Shown here piece after piece: positions 25,118 through 34,695 of a DNA stretch of 64,000 nt (position 1 is the stretch's first letter; each line of letters begins with the position of its first letter). The notes beneath the pieces were generated by a model. The model made no database searches. It was given only the letters and a program-made list of their open reading frames with translations, and was not told where the DNA came from. The DNA is from Lentilactobacillus otakiensis DSM 19908 = JCM 15040 (GTDB lineage Bacteria > Bacillota > Bacilli > Lactobacillales > Lactobacillaceae). Both the position numbers and the translations under genes were made by a program. Location: NCBI RefSeq assembly GCF_001434145.1, contig NZ_AZED01000003.1, positions 141,058 through 205,057 of the forward strand. Reading direction: 5' to 3'.

Positions 25118-27589
25118 TTAACTTCTAATTTTGAATGTCACTACAGATGTTTTTGGATCAAGCGTATATGCACCACGAACAATTTTTGAGTTGGTGTCGG
25201 GAATTAGGTTGTCCGATACTCGAATTCGAATTGTTTCTGGTGTTACTGAGAAGGTTCCAAAGTGAATTTCGATTTCATTGAGATCTGCATTAAAGTCTGC
25301 TGATGCAATTTGTGCTACTTCGGAATTAATTTCAAAGTCTGTTTCGTTGGTGTGAATGAACAGACGATGTTTAAATGCGTCAGTTGGTTGAAGTCGTAGA
25401 AATTCGTTATGACTTGCAAGCTGGCCACCAAATGAGAGCCATTCGCCATTAGAATTTTGATAAATGTATTGACCGGCATCATGCGCATATCCATAGAAGG
25501 CTTGTCCAAAATCTGAAGTGTAAGGTTCAAATTCCATGAATTCTGGGTCAGTTAGGAAGGCCATTGAGCCAAAACCTTTCTGGTCAATGGAACTGAGAAT
25601 ACTGGTTGAAGCAGCATAACCAACTTCCAGTTTGAATAGGTCACACGAGTCGTGGTATTTATAGTTATCGAGGATTGGAATTGCGTTCAGACTTGAACCA
25701 TAATGTCCGAATTCTCGGGTAATCTTTTCACGTTTGCCATAGACGAAAGAATCGAAGTATCTTCTTGAATCACCGTTGTATCCCCAATGAGGGATGAGTG
25801 GCGTATATGCAAGAATGGCATTGACGGTTTTGTTTGCCTTGTTTTGGTCATTGAAGTAGTTACACCAGGTGTACACTTCTTCTTGACCGGTTGAATCCCA
25901 AGGCATTTCACTGCCATATGGATATTGTAATTTTGCCCAAGTTTCGTAACGGTACTTCATATAACTTTCAAATTTATTCACTTCTTCTGTCCAATTTTCG
26001 TTTTGAAGGTCTTCTAGAATAGATTTATGAACACTTCCAACCATTAACCCGTATTGTTCCAGCTCGAGAAATGCGTCTTTACCACAGAATTTATGCATTG
26101 CCATAACTGTGCGGTAAGCTTGGTTTAAGTACCATTTCCAGGTATGATTGGTTACCAGACCATCAAAGTTTCGAGCGAGTCGATACATTGCCCAGTAAAT
26201 GGCAGCTTGATGGGGGTAATTATATGCTCGCCAAGTTTCTTCAGAACGAGATTTACTCCAGCTATACATAATATCGTTATTCATGTAATACAGGCTGGCC
26301 CTGATGCTGTAATCCTTATTCTGTAAATGTCCCCAGAGAACATCATCGATGTACTGCTCGAGCATGTGAACTTGTTTTTCATCCGGCAGATATAAATTCT
26401 TGATTGCCATGAGGAGGTTTGGGCCAGCTCCGGCTTCATCTGAGTCACCAGAAATGTATGAGCGGAATTCATCCAGTACTTGGCGATTAGCTTCATTGTC
26501 GTAGGTAACAAAGGAATGTTGACGCCCGTATTTATCTTGTTTATCGAGCCATTGATTCTTTTCATGAAAGTCAGCTAGCTGCTTTACCAGATGTTCGGCC
26601 GATTCAGTCACGTAATAATTGATTGTTTGTTTGGAATTATCCGAGTAGACAACCTCAATCCTTGCTTGGCCAAAGTAATGGTGAAGTCTCGTCAGTAGAT
26701 AGCTATTTTGCTTGCGGCTGTTAGAAATTTTAATTGCATTTTCTGGATCTGAATAGATTCTAGAAATTGTTTTATCAGTATTAATAGTTAGTTCAGCTTG
26801 CTCTTCACCGTGAAGAACATAGCCGGGGAAACTGGAAGCACTTGGAATTTTATTTTGTGCCAATACTTCTGAGATTTTATCTGGCGTGGTAGTGGCAATA
26901 AACTTTAATGCAAAGGTTTTTGAATCTCCAGCTTTGAGGACGAAAGAACTAGGCGTATTCCATTGGCGTTTACCATTCCAGTTAGTGTCAAAGTAAGCCT
27001 TTGAAAATGCTGTCCATTCATAGAAGCCTTCAAAATGAACGTCCTTTTGGGTCTTATCATCGGATAGTGGCCGATACGCCTCAAATGGCGTATTGCCGGC
27101 ATTTACGACCAGTAAAGTTGGCTTTTGGCCATTGAGACGGGCAACCTGAAGGTAACCGGCATCTTGACCAATATATGGATCAATGAACGAGCTGTTGTTG
27201 TGACTTTCATCAAGTGAGTTATTAGTAAATATCTGATTGAAAATCATGGCAAAGCCTAAACCGCCGACTTCGATATCCTTGGTACTTGAATTAGTGAGTG
27301 TTGCGGAAAATAAAACGTCGTCATCTTGAAGGTCCCATATACGGTCGACTTTGATCGCTGATGCTGACAGTGTTTGGTCATCCTTGGTATTAAAGAATGA
27401 CCATTGCTGCTCGTTGGTATTTCTAAATGCCAGTTCGACGTCACCCAACTGATAAAAATCAGAACCTGCACGATCAACCTTCACTTTGCTGGTGGCAAAA
27501 TCGAACAGTTCAGAATTTTCATCCTCTGCTGATAAGCTTTTAAGCAAAGCGACGTTGGAATTAAGATTTTGGATGTGTAATTTAGTCAT
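25118..27589 (-). CDS. large DUF5695-like protein, putative intracellular glycosidase
   Basis: An 823-residue cytosolic protein (no signal peptide) that resembles DUF5695. Residues 1-260 look like a beta-sandwich (repeated FNTKDD, VLFSATLTNSSTKDIEVGGLGF and GDSKTFALKF elements as in glycosidase accessory domains). Residues about 350-700 are rich in aromatic helices (ETWRAYNYPHQAAIYWAMYRLAR, WAKLQYPYGSEMPWDSTGQEEVYTWCNYFN), as expected of an (alpha/alpha)6 barrel. The C-terminal 120 residues are again beta-rich. A related protein is encoded at 36906. No catalytic residue is established for the family; the acids in SEMPWDSTGQEE and EFGHYG are candidates. The symporter at 23484 follows, and an AraC regulator diverges upstream. 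Confidence 0.6.
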   Translation of the reverse strand: MTKLHIQNLNSNVALLKSLSAEDENSELFDFATSKVKVDRAGSDFYQLGDVELAFRNTNEQQWSFFNTKDDQTLSASAIKVDRIWDLQDDDVLFSATLTNSSTKDIEVGGLGFAMIFNQIFTNNSLDESHNNSSFIDPYIGQDAGYLQVARLNGQKPTLLVVNAGNTPFEAYRPLSDDKTQKDVHFEGFYEWTAFSKAYFDTNWNGKRQWNTPSSFVLKAGDSKTFALKFIATTTPDKISEVLAQNKIPSASSFPGYVLHGEEQAELTINTDKTISRIYSDPENAIKISNSRKQNSYLLTRLHHYFGQARIEVVYSDNSKQTINYYVTESAEHLVKQLADFHEKNQWLDKQDKYGRQHSFVTYDNEANRQVLDEFRSYISGDSDEAGAGPNLLMAIKNLYLPDEKQVHMLEQYIDDVLWGHLQNKDYSIRASLYYMNNDIMYSWSKSRSEETWRAYNYPHQAAIYWAMYRLARNFDGLVTNHTWKWYLNQAYRTVMAMHKFCGKDAFLELEQYGLMVGSVHKSILEDLQNENWTEEVNKFESYMKYRYETWAKLQYPYGSEMPWDSTGQEEVYTWCNYFNDQNKANKTVNAILAYTPLIPHWGYNGDSRRYFDSFVYGKREKITREFGHYGSSLNAIPILDNYKYHDSCDLFKLEVGYAASTSILSSIDQKGFGSMAFLTDPEFMEFEPYTSDFGQAFYGYAHDAGQYIYQNSNGEWLSFGGQLASHNEFLRLQPTDAFKHRLFIHTNETDFEINSEVAQIASADFNADLNEIEIHFGTFSVTPETIRIRVSDNLIPDTNSKIVRGAYTLDPKTSVVTFKIRS

Positions 27590-27683
27590 ATTAATCTTCC
27601 TTACGAGTTTATTTTCCCAGGAATTTATTCAAAAGAATTGTGCTCGTCAACACAATCTTGTAAGCTATATCTTACAGACTAAA

Positions 27684-27699
27684 TTGTAAGCGCTTAGTT
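27684..27699 (+). promoter_or_regulatory. cre-like site in the divergent AraC/DUF5695 promoter region
   Basis: TTGTAAGCGCTTAGTT matches 14 of 16 cre positions. It lies between the DUF5695-like gene (minus) and the AraC gene (plus), and may repress either or both in the presence of preferred sugars. Confidence 0.5.
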
Positions 27700-27787
27700 A
27701 ATTCGCAAAAACTCACATTTTCATATAAAAAGTATCTTTTTTCACTTTTTAAATCATCCTGACTCATTTAAAAGAAGGTAATACTGT

Positions 27788-28711
27788 ATGAAACTTGGTT
27801 ATTTTGATTTAGGGAAACCTTTGAAACTAGTGGAGTGTGGTCATTTCATTGCCGAAGAAAGTTGGACGCACACGGCCTCTACTCGAAAGTCTGATACAGA
27901 AATCATGATTGGGCTGACGGGTAGTGTGCCACTGTTTATTGGCAGTGAAAAGTTTAATTTAACACCGGGGAACGTTCTAGTTAATTTCCCTGGAGAAACA
28001 ATTACAGGTGCCAATCCAGCACAGATTCCTTCTGAATTTATATGGATCCATATCATAAATCGTGCACCGCTTGAGGTCATGAATGAACTAAACAGGGATA
28101 TTGACCTCAAAGAAACTGCTATTTTGCCGAGATGTTTCAGGATGGCTGAACCCACTCGTACCTTGGTTCTGGCAATCCAGTTATTAGATATTGCACATCA
28201 CCAAGGCCACATCTCATCCGCAGATTATGCCGTAACATTGCTGCTCACTGAACTTTCAAATGATTACATTAATCAACTTTCATCAAGTGACAATGATGAA
28301 AGCAAAGTTACGCAAATAAAAGAGTGGGTTAGGCTGAACATTAACAAGGAATTGACGGTGCATGATATTGCTGAACATTTTGAAATCAATCAGAATTATT
28401 TGGCGGTCATGTTTAAGAATATTACTGGATCTACGGTGAAAGAATATTTGAACAGTCTAAAAATTGATCAAGCAAAATATTTATTGTTAACCACCAATGA
28501 TTCGGTCCAAGAAATTTCCGAGAAAAGTTATTTTAATGATTATAAGTATTTCTTTCGAATATTTAAGAAGAATACCAATCTCACCCCTGCTAAATATCGG
28601 AACACATTTACCCGAACTTTCTTGAATAGTCCAGCAATTGACCCAGGGTACGATATTGGGAAGATCGTTGCGGTTCTCGAAAAAGGGATTGATGAGAAAG
28701 AACTATTTTAA
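27788..28711 (+). CDS. AraC-family transcriptional regulator
   Basis: A 307-residue regulator with an N-terminal cupin-like sugar-sensing domain (about residues 1-150; SVPLFIGSEKFNLTPGNVLVNFPGE is the core) and two C-terminal helix-turn-helix motifs (about 180-275; LTVHDIAEHFEINQNYLAVMFKNITG and DSVQEISEKSYFNDYKYFFRIFKK). A 35-residue tail follows, similar in layout to that of the AraC protein at 44394. It diverges from the DUF5695-like/symporter pair and probably activates it when the substrate is present. A terminator follows. Confidence 0.85.
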   Translation: MKLGYFDLGKPLKLVECGHFIAEESWTHTASTRKSDTEIMIGLTGSVPLFIGSEKFNLTPGNVLVNFPGETITGANPAQIPSEFIWIHIINRAPLEVMNELNRDIDLKETAILPRCFRMAEPTRTLVLAIQLLDIAHHQGHISSADYAVTLLLTELSNDYINQLSSSDNDESKVTQIKEWVRLNINKELTVHDIAEHFEINQNYLAVMFKNITGSTVKEYLNSLKIDQAKYLLLTTNDSVQEISEKSYFNDYKYFFRIFKKNTNLTPAKYRNTFTRTFLNSPAIDPGYDIGKIVAVLEKGIDEKELF

Positions 28712-28747
28712 ATTTTCAAGGATTGAGATAGTTTGTTGTAAAAAGAT

Positions 28748-28786
28748 AAGGCACTGTTTCCAAATTAATGAAAACAATGCCTTTTT
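28748..28786 (+). terminator. terminator after the AraC gene
   Basis: AAGGCACTGTTT pairs with AAACAATGCCTT (one bulge), followed by six T. Confidence 0.8.
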
Positions 28787-28884
28787 TGCATATTTTTTAT
28801 TGGGATGAAATAAAAAGAAGTCCGCGAGTGAGGTGTTTAACAGGTTGATTCAGAAATCTTCAGTTGAATATAAAAGTCGAACCA

Positions 28885-29841
28885 TCATGAATCTTGTGGT
28901 GCCTCTCCAAAATCAGGCACATCCTTCAAATGTTTAGTGATCTCTTCTGGAATCGGTAATGTTGGACTAATTACTTGGTTATTGTGATAAATCTCATCGA
29001 ACTGTGCCCGATATTCACTAGGGGTCATTCCAGTCATCTGCTTGAATTGTCTCATGAATAGCTTTTCACCATCGAAATAAGCATTGGCTGAGATTTCCTT
29101 TATTGATAGGTTGGTTTTGACTAACAATGCTTGAGCTGTATGGAGTTTCAGCTGGAGAACATATTGCTTTGGTGGAATGCCCACGACTTTTTTGAAAAGC
29201 CGAGAAAGATATTGAGGATTTAATTGCATGACGTCGGCCATGTCTTGGACAGTTGGTGACTTGTAAAGATTGGTTCGAATCCATTCCTTTAATCGATTAA
29301 TCCGCTCACTATCTCTGGTCTTGAAATCAAGTTGATTTAAAGTTAATTTACTGATATTGATGATGATCATCGTCATGAAATAGTTAGCCATTTTTCGATC
29401 ATAGGCATTTTCTGAATTGGTGTTAAGCAACTGATGAATCAAAATTGTTAAAAAGTCCAGATCCGGCAATTTAAATTGCTGGGGGATCAGAATATGTTTT
29501 GGACTTACGTCCTTATCAGATAGTGTCAGGGAACCGGTACTCTCAAATAATTGGGTATTGCTTGGCAGAATAAAATGCAGCCAATAGAACTCAACATTTC
29601 CAGGAGACGGCTTGGTGCCACGCATCAGAGTATAGGGGGGAACCAACAAAAGATCATTTGGTTTCAAAGTGTAGTCTTGCTCTGCCACTTTCAAATGAAG
29701 CTCTCCTTTTGTACAAATGATGAGTTCGAAATCACCATGATGATATCTTGGATTATGTCGCCAGCCTTCATGCGCTGTAAAAATCCCACCAACCATAAAT
29801 GTCACCACATCGTCAATACTAAAACTATAATAATTCGTCAT
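28885..29841 (-). CDS. AraC-family transcriptional regulator
   Basis: A 318-residue regulator with an N-terminal cupin (GGIFTAHEGWRHNPRYHHGDFELIICTKGELHLKV contains the beta-barrel core) and a C-terminal double helix-turn-helix (PTVQDMADVMQLNPQYLSRLFKKVVG, then LSIKEISANAYFDGEKLFMRQFKQMTG). The ATG at 29841 is used because AAGGTGG lies upstream; the upstream in-frame codons have no site. It diverges from the symporter/GH127 operon at 29993 and is its likely regulator. Confidence 0.85.
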   Translation of the reverse strand: MTNYYSFSIDDVVTFMVGGIFTAHEGWRHNPRYHHGDFELIICTKGELHLKVAEQDYTLKPNDLLLVPPYTLMRGTKPSPGNVEFYWLHFILPSNTQLFESTGSLTLSDKDVSPKHILIPQQFKLPDLDFLTILIHQLLNTNSENAYDRKMANYFMTMIIINISKLTLNQLDFKTRDSERINRLKEWIRTNLYKSPTVQDMADVMQLNPQYLSRLFKKVVGIPPKQYVLQLKLHTAQALLVKTNLSIKEISANAYFDGEKLFMRQFKQMTGMTPSEYRAQFDEIYHNNQVISPTLPIPEEITKHLKDVPDFGEAPQDS

Positions 29842-29923
29842 TTTGTCCACCTTTTTCGTAATAAAAACGTGAAATGTCATAAAAGTATACCACAATTAGT
29901 ATTTTAGCAGTTTTTTTCAATTT

Positions 29924-29939
29924 GTGAAAGCGTCATCAT
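29924..29939 (+). promoter_or_regulatory. cre-like site upstream of the symporter/GH127 operon
   Basis: GTGAAAGCGTCATCAT matches 14 of 16 cre positions and sits about 55 bp before the symporter start. Confidence 0.5.
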
Positions 29940-29947
29940 AAGGAATG

Positions 29948-29963
29948 TAGAAAACGTTTTCTA
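29948..29963. promoter_or_regulatory. perfect 16-bp palindrome, operator or cre-like
   Basis: TAGAAAACGTTTTCTA is its own reverse complement. It lies 30 bp before the symporter start and 9 bp after the cre-like site. The central ACGT with flanking A/T tracts is typical of LacI-family or CcpA operators, so a second regulator may act here besides AraC. Confidence 0.55.
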
Positions 29964-29992
29964 ACTTTATATAAAATTTGTAGGTGGAAAAG

Positions 29993-31333
29993 ATGTTAAA
30001 AAAACATTTTAGATTCTTTGATTCATTCGGAACACAAGGATCAACTGCAACCGCTGATCCCGATACAATTTCTCCAGAAACCGGGAAGCCATGGCCAAAG
30101 TCATATGTTTGGCGCTTCCTGATTGCGTTTGTTATTTATGGTATTTTGAACAACGCGGCCTTCACTTTAAACGGGGCTGTACTGTTACCTCAACATATTA
30201 AAGATGTTGGAATTGTCAATCCAACAGCAGCATACGGTATTATTACATCAGTTACGTCTTTGGTATCATTGTTCGTTGGTTACATTTGGGGTACACTTTC
30301 TGACAAAACTCGATCAAGATTTGGTAAACGGACACCATGGATCTTCGTTGGTTCCTTCGTTGCCGGAATTGGTTTGTATTCATTAGGAATTTTCGAATCA
30401 ACTACCAGTTTGACTTTGGCTTACATCTTTAACACATTAGGTCAAAACGCTATTCAAACTCCTATGTATGCCTTCCTTGCCGATCGTGCACCTAAGAACG
30501 TTCGTGGTACATTATCAGCAGGTTTCGGTGCAACATCTATTGGTGCCCCAGTTGGTCAGTTCATTAGTTCATACTTCTTGGGTCAATCATTCCAGAACAC
30601 TGGTTTCATCGTTGGTGGTGTTTTGATTGCCCTTTCAGGTTTAATTGTTCTGTTGATTACTCCAAGAGAAAAATCATCAAAAGACGCAGTTATTCCAAAG
30701 GAAGAATCAGTATTAGGTGTCTTTGCTACATTGCTACCACCTAAGATGCACGGTGCCCATGATTTTTACAAGGCTTGTGCCGGCCGATTCTTAGTTATGA
30801 CTAGTTACACTATGATCTTCCAATACTTGCTTTATATTCTTGAAAACCATATTGGATTATCAGTATTGGCTGCTGCTCGTGCCATGAACAAGTTGTCAAT
30901 CTTTACTTTAGTTGTTTCATTGCTTGGACTTGCATTCTCAGGTCCTATCTCAGACCGTTTGAAAGCACGTAAGATTCCTGTTGCTTTTGGTGGTATGTTC
31001 ATGATCCTTGGTACTATTAGTTTACTGTTGTTCAAGTCAGTTAACGGTGTTATCGGATACGTTGTTTTAGCTGGACTTGGTTATGGTATTTACCTGGCTG
31101 TTGATATGGCTTTGAACATCGATGTTATCCCTGACGAAGCTAAGGATAACAAGACAACTGGTAAGTATGTTGGATTTGGTAATTTGACCAACACTGCTGG
31201 TCAAATGATCGCACCGGCTGCTACCTCAATGATTGTTACTGCAACTGGAAGCTATGGATTAGTATTCTGGGGATCAATCATTACAACCCTTGTTGGTACA
31301 GCATTTATTCTCTGGATCAAGCACGTTAAGTAA
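29993..31333 (+). CDS. MFS sugar symporter (GPH/SLC45-like) paired with GH127
   Basis: A 446-residue, 12-helix cation:sugar symporter. Loop 2-3 reads GYIWGTLSDKTRSRFGKRTPWIF, with QTPMYAFLADRAPKNVRGTLSAGFGATSIGAPVG in mid-protein; these resemble lactobacillus MFS oligosaccharide transporters of the GPH superfamily. The ATG at 29993 follows AGGTGG by five bases. The GH127 gene begins 14 bp after its stop, so the pair is one operon and the imported sugar is probably a beta-L-arabinofuranoside. Codon use is strongly biased to common codons, which suggests high expression when induced. Confidence 0.78.
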   Translation: MLKKHFRFFDSFGTQGSTATADPDTISPETGKPWPKSYVWRFLIAFVIYGILNNAAFTLNGAVLLPQHIKDVGIVNPTAAYGIITSVTSLVSLFVGYIWGTLSDKTRSRFGKRTPWIFVGSFVAGIGLYSLGIFESTTSLTLAYIFNTLGQNAIQTPMYAFLADRAPKNVRGTLSAGFGATSIGAPVGQFISSYFLGQSFQNTGFIVGGVLIALSGLIVLLITPREKSSKDAVIPKEESVLGVFATLLPPKMHGAHDFYKACAGRFLVMTSYTMIFQYLLYILENHIGLSVLAAARAMNKLSIFTLVVSLLGLAFSGPISDRLKARKIPVAFGGMFMILGTISLLLFKSVNGVIGYVVLAGLGYGIYLAVDMALNIDVIPDEAKDNKTTGKYVGFGNLTNTAGQMIAPAATSMIVTATGSYGLVFWGSIITTLVGTAFILWIKHVK

Positions 31334-31347
31334 AGGAGTTTTTACTC

Positions 31348-33315
31348 ATGGAAACAAAACAAAGTACTCAAATTAATAAGCTTAAAATTACATCACCATT
31401 TTGGAAGCGGTACCGTAAATTAATGGCTGATGACTCAATCCCATTCCAATGGGACATGATTAACGACAACAACGATGTTGAAGTTGAAAATGACCCGTTT
31501 GCTGCCGGTGGAGCTGCCGATAAAAGTCACGCAATTGCCAATTTGAAGATTGCTGCTGGCCGAATCAAAGGCGACTTCTTTGGAATGGACTTCCAAGATA
31601 CCGATGTTTATAAATGGTTGGAAAGTGCTGCGTATGTTTTAAACTATGCACCAAGCGACAAGCTTCGAAAAGAAGCAGATTCTGTTGTTGATTTGATTGC
31701 TGATGCGCAAGAAGATGATGGTTATCTTTCAACGATGTTCCAAATTGAGATGCCTGAACGTAAATTTAAGCGTCTTCAACAATCACACGAACTATATTCA
31801 ATGGGTCATTACATTGAAGCAGGAGTTGCCTATTACACTATTACTGGTAATCAAAAAGCTTTAAACATTGCCAAGAAGATGGCCGATTGTATCGACAGCC
31901 ATTTTGGAACTGGTGAAGGTAAGATTCTTGGAATTCCAGGACATCCTGAAATTGAAAATGCATTGTCTCGTTTATACGAAGCAACTCATGAACAGAAGTA
32001 CCTTGATTTAGCTAAGTACTTCATTACCCAACGTGGTAAGGATCCAGAGTTCTTTAACAAGCAAAATAAAGCAGACGGAGCTGACCGTAACTTCTTCCCT
32101 GGTCTTGATACCATCGGAAACGCTTACTACTTCGCTGACAAGCCTGTAACTGAGCAAACTGAACCTCATGGACATGCTGTTCGAGTATTATACTTCTGCA
32201 CTGGCTTGGCTCATGTTGCTCGATTAACTCATGATAAAGACTTAATGGATTCTGCTAACCGTCTTTGGAAAGACATCGTTAAGAAGCAAATGTATGTAAC
32301 TGGTAATGTTGGTCAAACAACGACTGGTGAAGCATTTACTTACGACTATGATTTGCCTAATGATACCGATTACGGTGAGACTTGTGCTTCAGTTGCAATG
32401 GTCTTCTTCGCCAAGCAAATGATGGCAACTCGTATGAGCGGCCAATACGGTGATATCATCGAAAAGGAATTATTCAATGGTGCATTGAGTGGTATCGCTT
32501 TGGATGGTAAGCATTACTTCTACGTTAACCCGTTGGAAGCAGATCCTAAAGCCAGCCACGGTAACCCAGGTAAGAATCATATCAATACCCGTCGTTCATC
32601 ATGGTTTGCATGTGCCTGCTGCCCATCAAACATCACCCGTTTACTTGCCTCAATCGACAAGTACATCTACGAGGTTAATGATGACGTTATCTTGTCACAT
32701 CAATTTATCGCAAACGATACCACCTTTAAGAATGGTGTCGAAGTTAACCAGGAAAGCAACTTCCCATGGAGTGGTGATGTTAAATACACCATTACTAACC
32801 AAAATAAAGAAGAATTCACATTTGGCATCCGAATTCCAAGCTGGAGTCGTAACAAGTATGATGTCAAGGTCAACGGTTCATCAGTTGATCCTGAATTAAA
32901 AGATGGCATCATTTACATCCCAGTTTCAGATTCTGAAGTCACAATTACCTTAAGCCTTGATATGGACACTAAGTTGGTTCGTACCAACACCAAGGTAAAA
33001 GATGATATGAACAAAGTTGCCATTCAACGCGGCCCAGTTGTTTACTGTGCAGAAGAAGCTGACAACAAAGCACCTCTTTGGGACTATCGTTTGGATGACA
33101 AACCACGTCTGACTTACAAGTACGAAAAATCATTATTGGATGGCGTTGGTGTCATCGAAACTTCAGATGCCAAGATGGCACAAGAAGACGGTGACGAGCT
33201 CTATTACACCGACGACATTTCATGGAAGCCAGCAAAGATGACCTTCATTCCTTACTATGCTTGGGCTAACCGTTCTGAAGGCCAAATGCGTGTATGGCAG
33301 GATATTAATCGTTAA
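31348..33315 (+). CDS. GH127 beta-L-arabinofuranosidase
   Basis: A 655-residue cytosolic enzyme of glycoside hydrolase family 127 (HypBA1 type). It releases L-arabinose from beta-1,2-linked arabinofuranose such as that on hydroxyproline-rich plant proteins. The zinc/cysteine active site is intact: Glu328 in TGEAFTYDYDLP is the likely acid/base, Glu344 and Cys346 in YGETCAS are zinc ligands, and CACCPSN at 422-428 gives the nucleophile Cys424 and zinc ligand Cys425. The fold order is (alpha/alpha)6 barrel then two beta-sandwiches. The length fits the family (about 650). There is no signal peptide, so it acts on imported oligosaccharide. AAAGGAG precedes the ATG. Confidence 0.9.
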   Translation: METKQSTQINKLKITSPFWKRYRKLMADDSIPFQWDMINDNNDVEVENDPFAAGGAADKSHAIANLKIAAGRIKGDFFGMDFQDTDVYKWLESAAYVLNYAPSDKLRKEADSVVDLIADAQEDDGYLSTMFQIEMPERKFKRLQQSHELYSMGHYIEAGVAYYTITGNQKALNIAKKMADCIDSHFGTGEGKILGIPGHPEIENALSRLYEATHEQKYLDLAKYFITQRGKDPEFFNKQNKADGADRNFFPGLDTIGNAYYFADKPVTEQTEPHGHAVRVLYFCTGLAHVARLTHDKDLMDSANRLWKDIVKKQMYVTGNVGQTTTGEAFTYDYDLPNDTDYGETCASVAMVFFAKQMMATRMSGQYGDIIEKELFNGALSGIALDGKHYFYVNPLEADPKASHGNPGKNHINTRRSSWFACACCPSNITRLLASIDKYIYEVNDDVILSHQFIANDTTFKNGVEVNQESNFPWSGDVKYTITNQNKEEFTFGIRIPSWSRNKYDVKVNGSSVDPELKDGIIYIPVSDSEVTITLSLDMDTKLVRTNTKVKDDMNKVAIQRGPVVYCAEEADNKAPLWDYRLDDKPRLTYKYEKSLLDGVGVIETSDAKMAQEDGDELYYTDDISWKPAKMTFIPYYAWANRSEGQMRVWQDINR

Positions 33316-33369
33316 TAACAGGTTTCTGACACCGATCATATTCGATTAATTTCAGTTCAACTCATAAAA

Positions 33370-33424
33370 ATAAAGTCTCTTCCTGTAAGCTAACCCCATT
33401 GCTTATAGGAAGAGACTTTATTAT
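33370..33424. terminator. strong bidirectional terminator
   Basis: TAAAGTCTCTTCCT...AAGC (33371-33390) pairs with GCTT...AGGAAGAGACTTTA (33401-33420), an almost perfect 20-bp stem between the GH127 gene and a convergent AraC gene. Confidence 0.85.
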
Positions 33425-34359
33425 TACATAAATTGATTACCAGAGCCGTCATCCGGCATGTTTGGTTTCAGACTAATATATTTCTTACGATATTCGGATG
33501 GTGACATTCCATAGCCCTTCTTAAAAGCCATGGAGAAGTAATAAACATTTTGATAACCCACTTTAGTGGCGATCGTACTGATCTGATCAGAGGTTAACAA
33601 TAAATACTTGGTGGCTTCCTCTAATCGATACTTTGTCAGTAAATTGTTTGGTGTGATTCCGAAAGTTTTCTTCATATATAGAGAAACGGAATTGGGATGG
33701 ATATGGAATTCCTTGCCAAGCTGTTCGTAAGTAATTTTTTCATCGAAATGATCTTCGATATATCGCTGAATTTTATTGGCGACCATTACCATTGGGGACT
33801 CCTGCGGCGTTTGGACTTGAACCTGCTGCAGGAGATCAAGAAATAGCTGTTGCGCTTTCCAGAATTCGATGGAGTTTTGAGTTGTATCTGAGTGATTCTC
33901 ACTTGATTTTCGGCTATTCGCAAAAATTTTCTTCATCATGGAGATAATCGTTTTTTCGTTTGGAATTGCTTGCTGTTTTCGCAAGAAAAGGGTAATTGTC
34001 GAAGTGTAGTAATGGATTGCCGGAACAGGGATCACGGGTCGCACCTGTTTAGGTTCTTGCGCTTGGATGTAATTACCGGTGGTTGTGAAGTGGATCCAGT
34101 AATATTCTGTTGTTTCATCCATTGGTTTCCAAGAATAATGATGATGCTGAGGTTGTAGTATGAACATTTCTCCAGCACTCACAGTGTATTTTGTGTCGTC
34201 TTCAGCAATATATAATTTTCCACGTTGTAGAAACATCATAACGAAGAATTGAAAATTCTTACGATTAGGATGTCGCTCGCCTGGTCGAAAAACTACATGA
34301 CCACTCTGAATATACATTGGCGTTGGCAGACAGGAAATGGATAAATACTCCTTGACCAT
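33424..34359 (-). CDS. AraC-family transcriptional regulator
   Basis: A 311-residue regulator with an N-terminal cupin domain (about 1-100; KYTVSAGEMFILQPQHHHYSWKPMDE) and a C-terminal AraC double helix-turn-helix (ITYEQLGKEFHIHPNSVSLYMKKTFG and DQISTIATKVGYQNVYYFSMAFKKGYG). The ATG at 34359 is preferred because GGAGG lies seven bases upstream. It diverges from the GH146-like/DUF5695-like/symporter operon at 34696 and is the likely activator of that unit. Its cupin differs from those of the other three AraC proteins here. Confidence 0.85.
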   Translation of the reverse strand: MVKEYLSISCLPTPMYIQSGHVVFRPGERHPNRKNFQFFVMMFLQRGKLYIAEDDTKYTVSAGEMFILQPQHHHYSWKPMDETTEYYWIHFTTTGNYIQAQEPKQVRPVIPVPAIHYYTSTITLFLRKQQAIPNEKTIISMMKKIFANSRKSSENHSDTTQNSIEFWKAQQLFLDLLQQVQVQTPQESPMVMVANKIQRYIEDHFDEKITYEQLGKEFHIHPNSVSLYMKKTFGITPNNLLTKYRLEEATKYLLLTSDQISTIATKVGYQNVYYFSMAFKKGYGMSPSEYRKKYISLKPNMPDDGSGNQFM

Positions 34360-34695
34360 GATTAAACCTCCAATTTGAAACCGTGACATTATAGAAATAA
34401 TATTAGATTTTATAAACTGATTAGCTGATATTATAAAAATAAGTCAAAAACCATAAAAAGTCAAATTTCACATTTCTCAATGAAATTAATTGAGTTTCAT
34501 TTATCGCTGATATATTGGGGATCACTGCATGTTCAACTATTAACTAAAGCGCTTTTATTTTTTTGTATTATTTTATAAACATTCAATAGAATAATAGATG
34601 TTAATTACCTCTTTTCGAATGTATTCTATTAATCGTAAGCGGTTACAGAATTATGCATTTCAAAATTCACTTTTGATTAGAAAGGACAATTTAAA
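34360..34695. promoter_or_regulatory. divergent promoter region with two cre-like sites
   Basis: This 336-bp gap holds no gene. AAAGCGCTTT (34546-34555) is a palindromic cre-like core, and CGTAAGCGGTTACA (34634-34647) matches 12 of the 14 core positions of a cre site, 48 bp before the GH146-like start. The rest is very A/T-rich. AGAAAGG (34679-34685) is the ribosome site of the downstream gene. Confidence 0.5.

Noticed and set aside
32489..32899. 136-codon plus-strand ORF within GH127
   Set aside because: It is an out-of-frame shadow of the intact GH127 gene.
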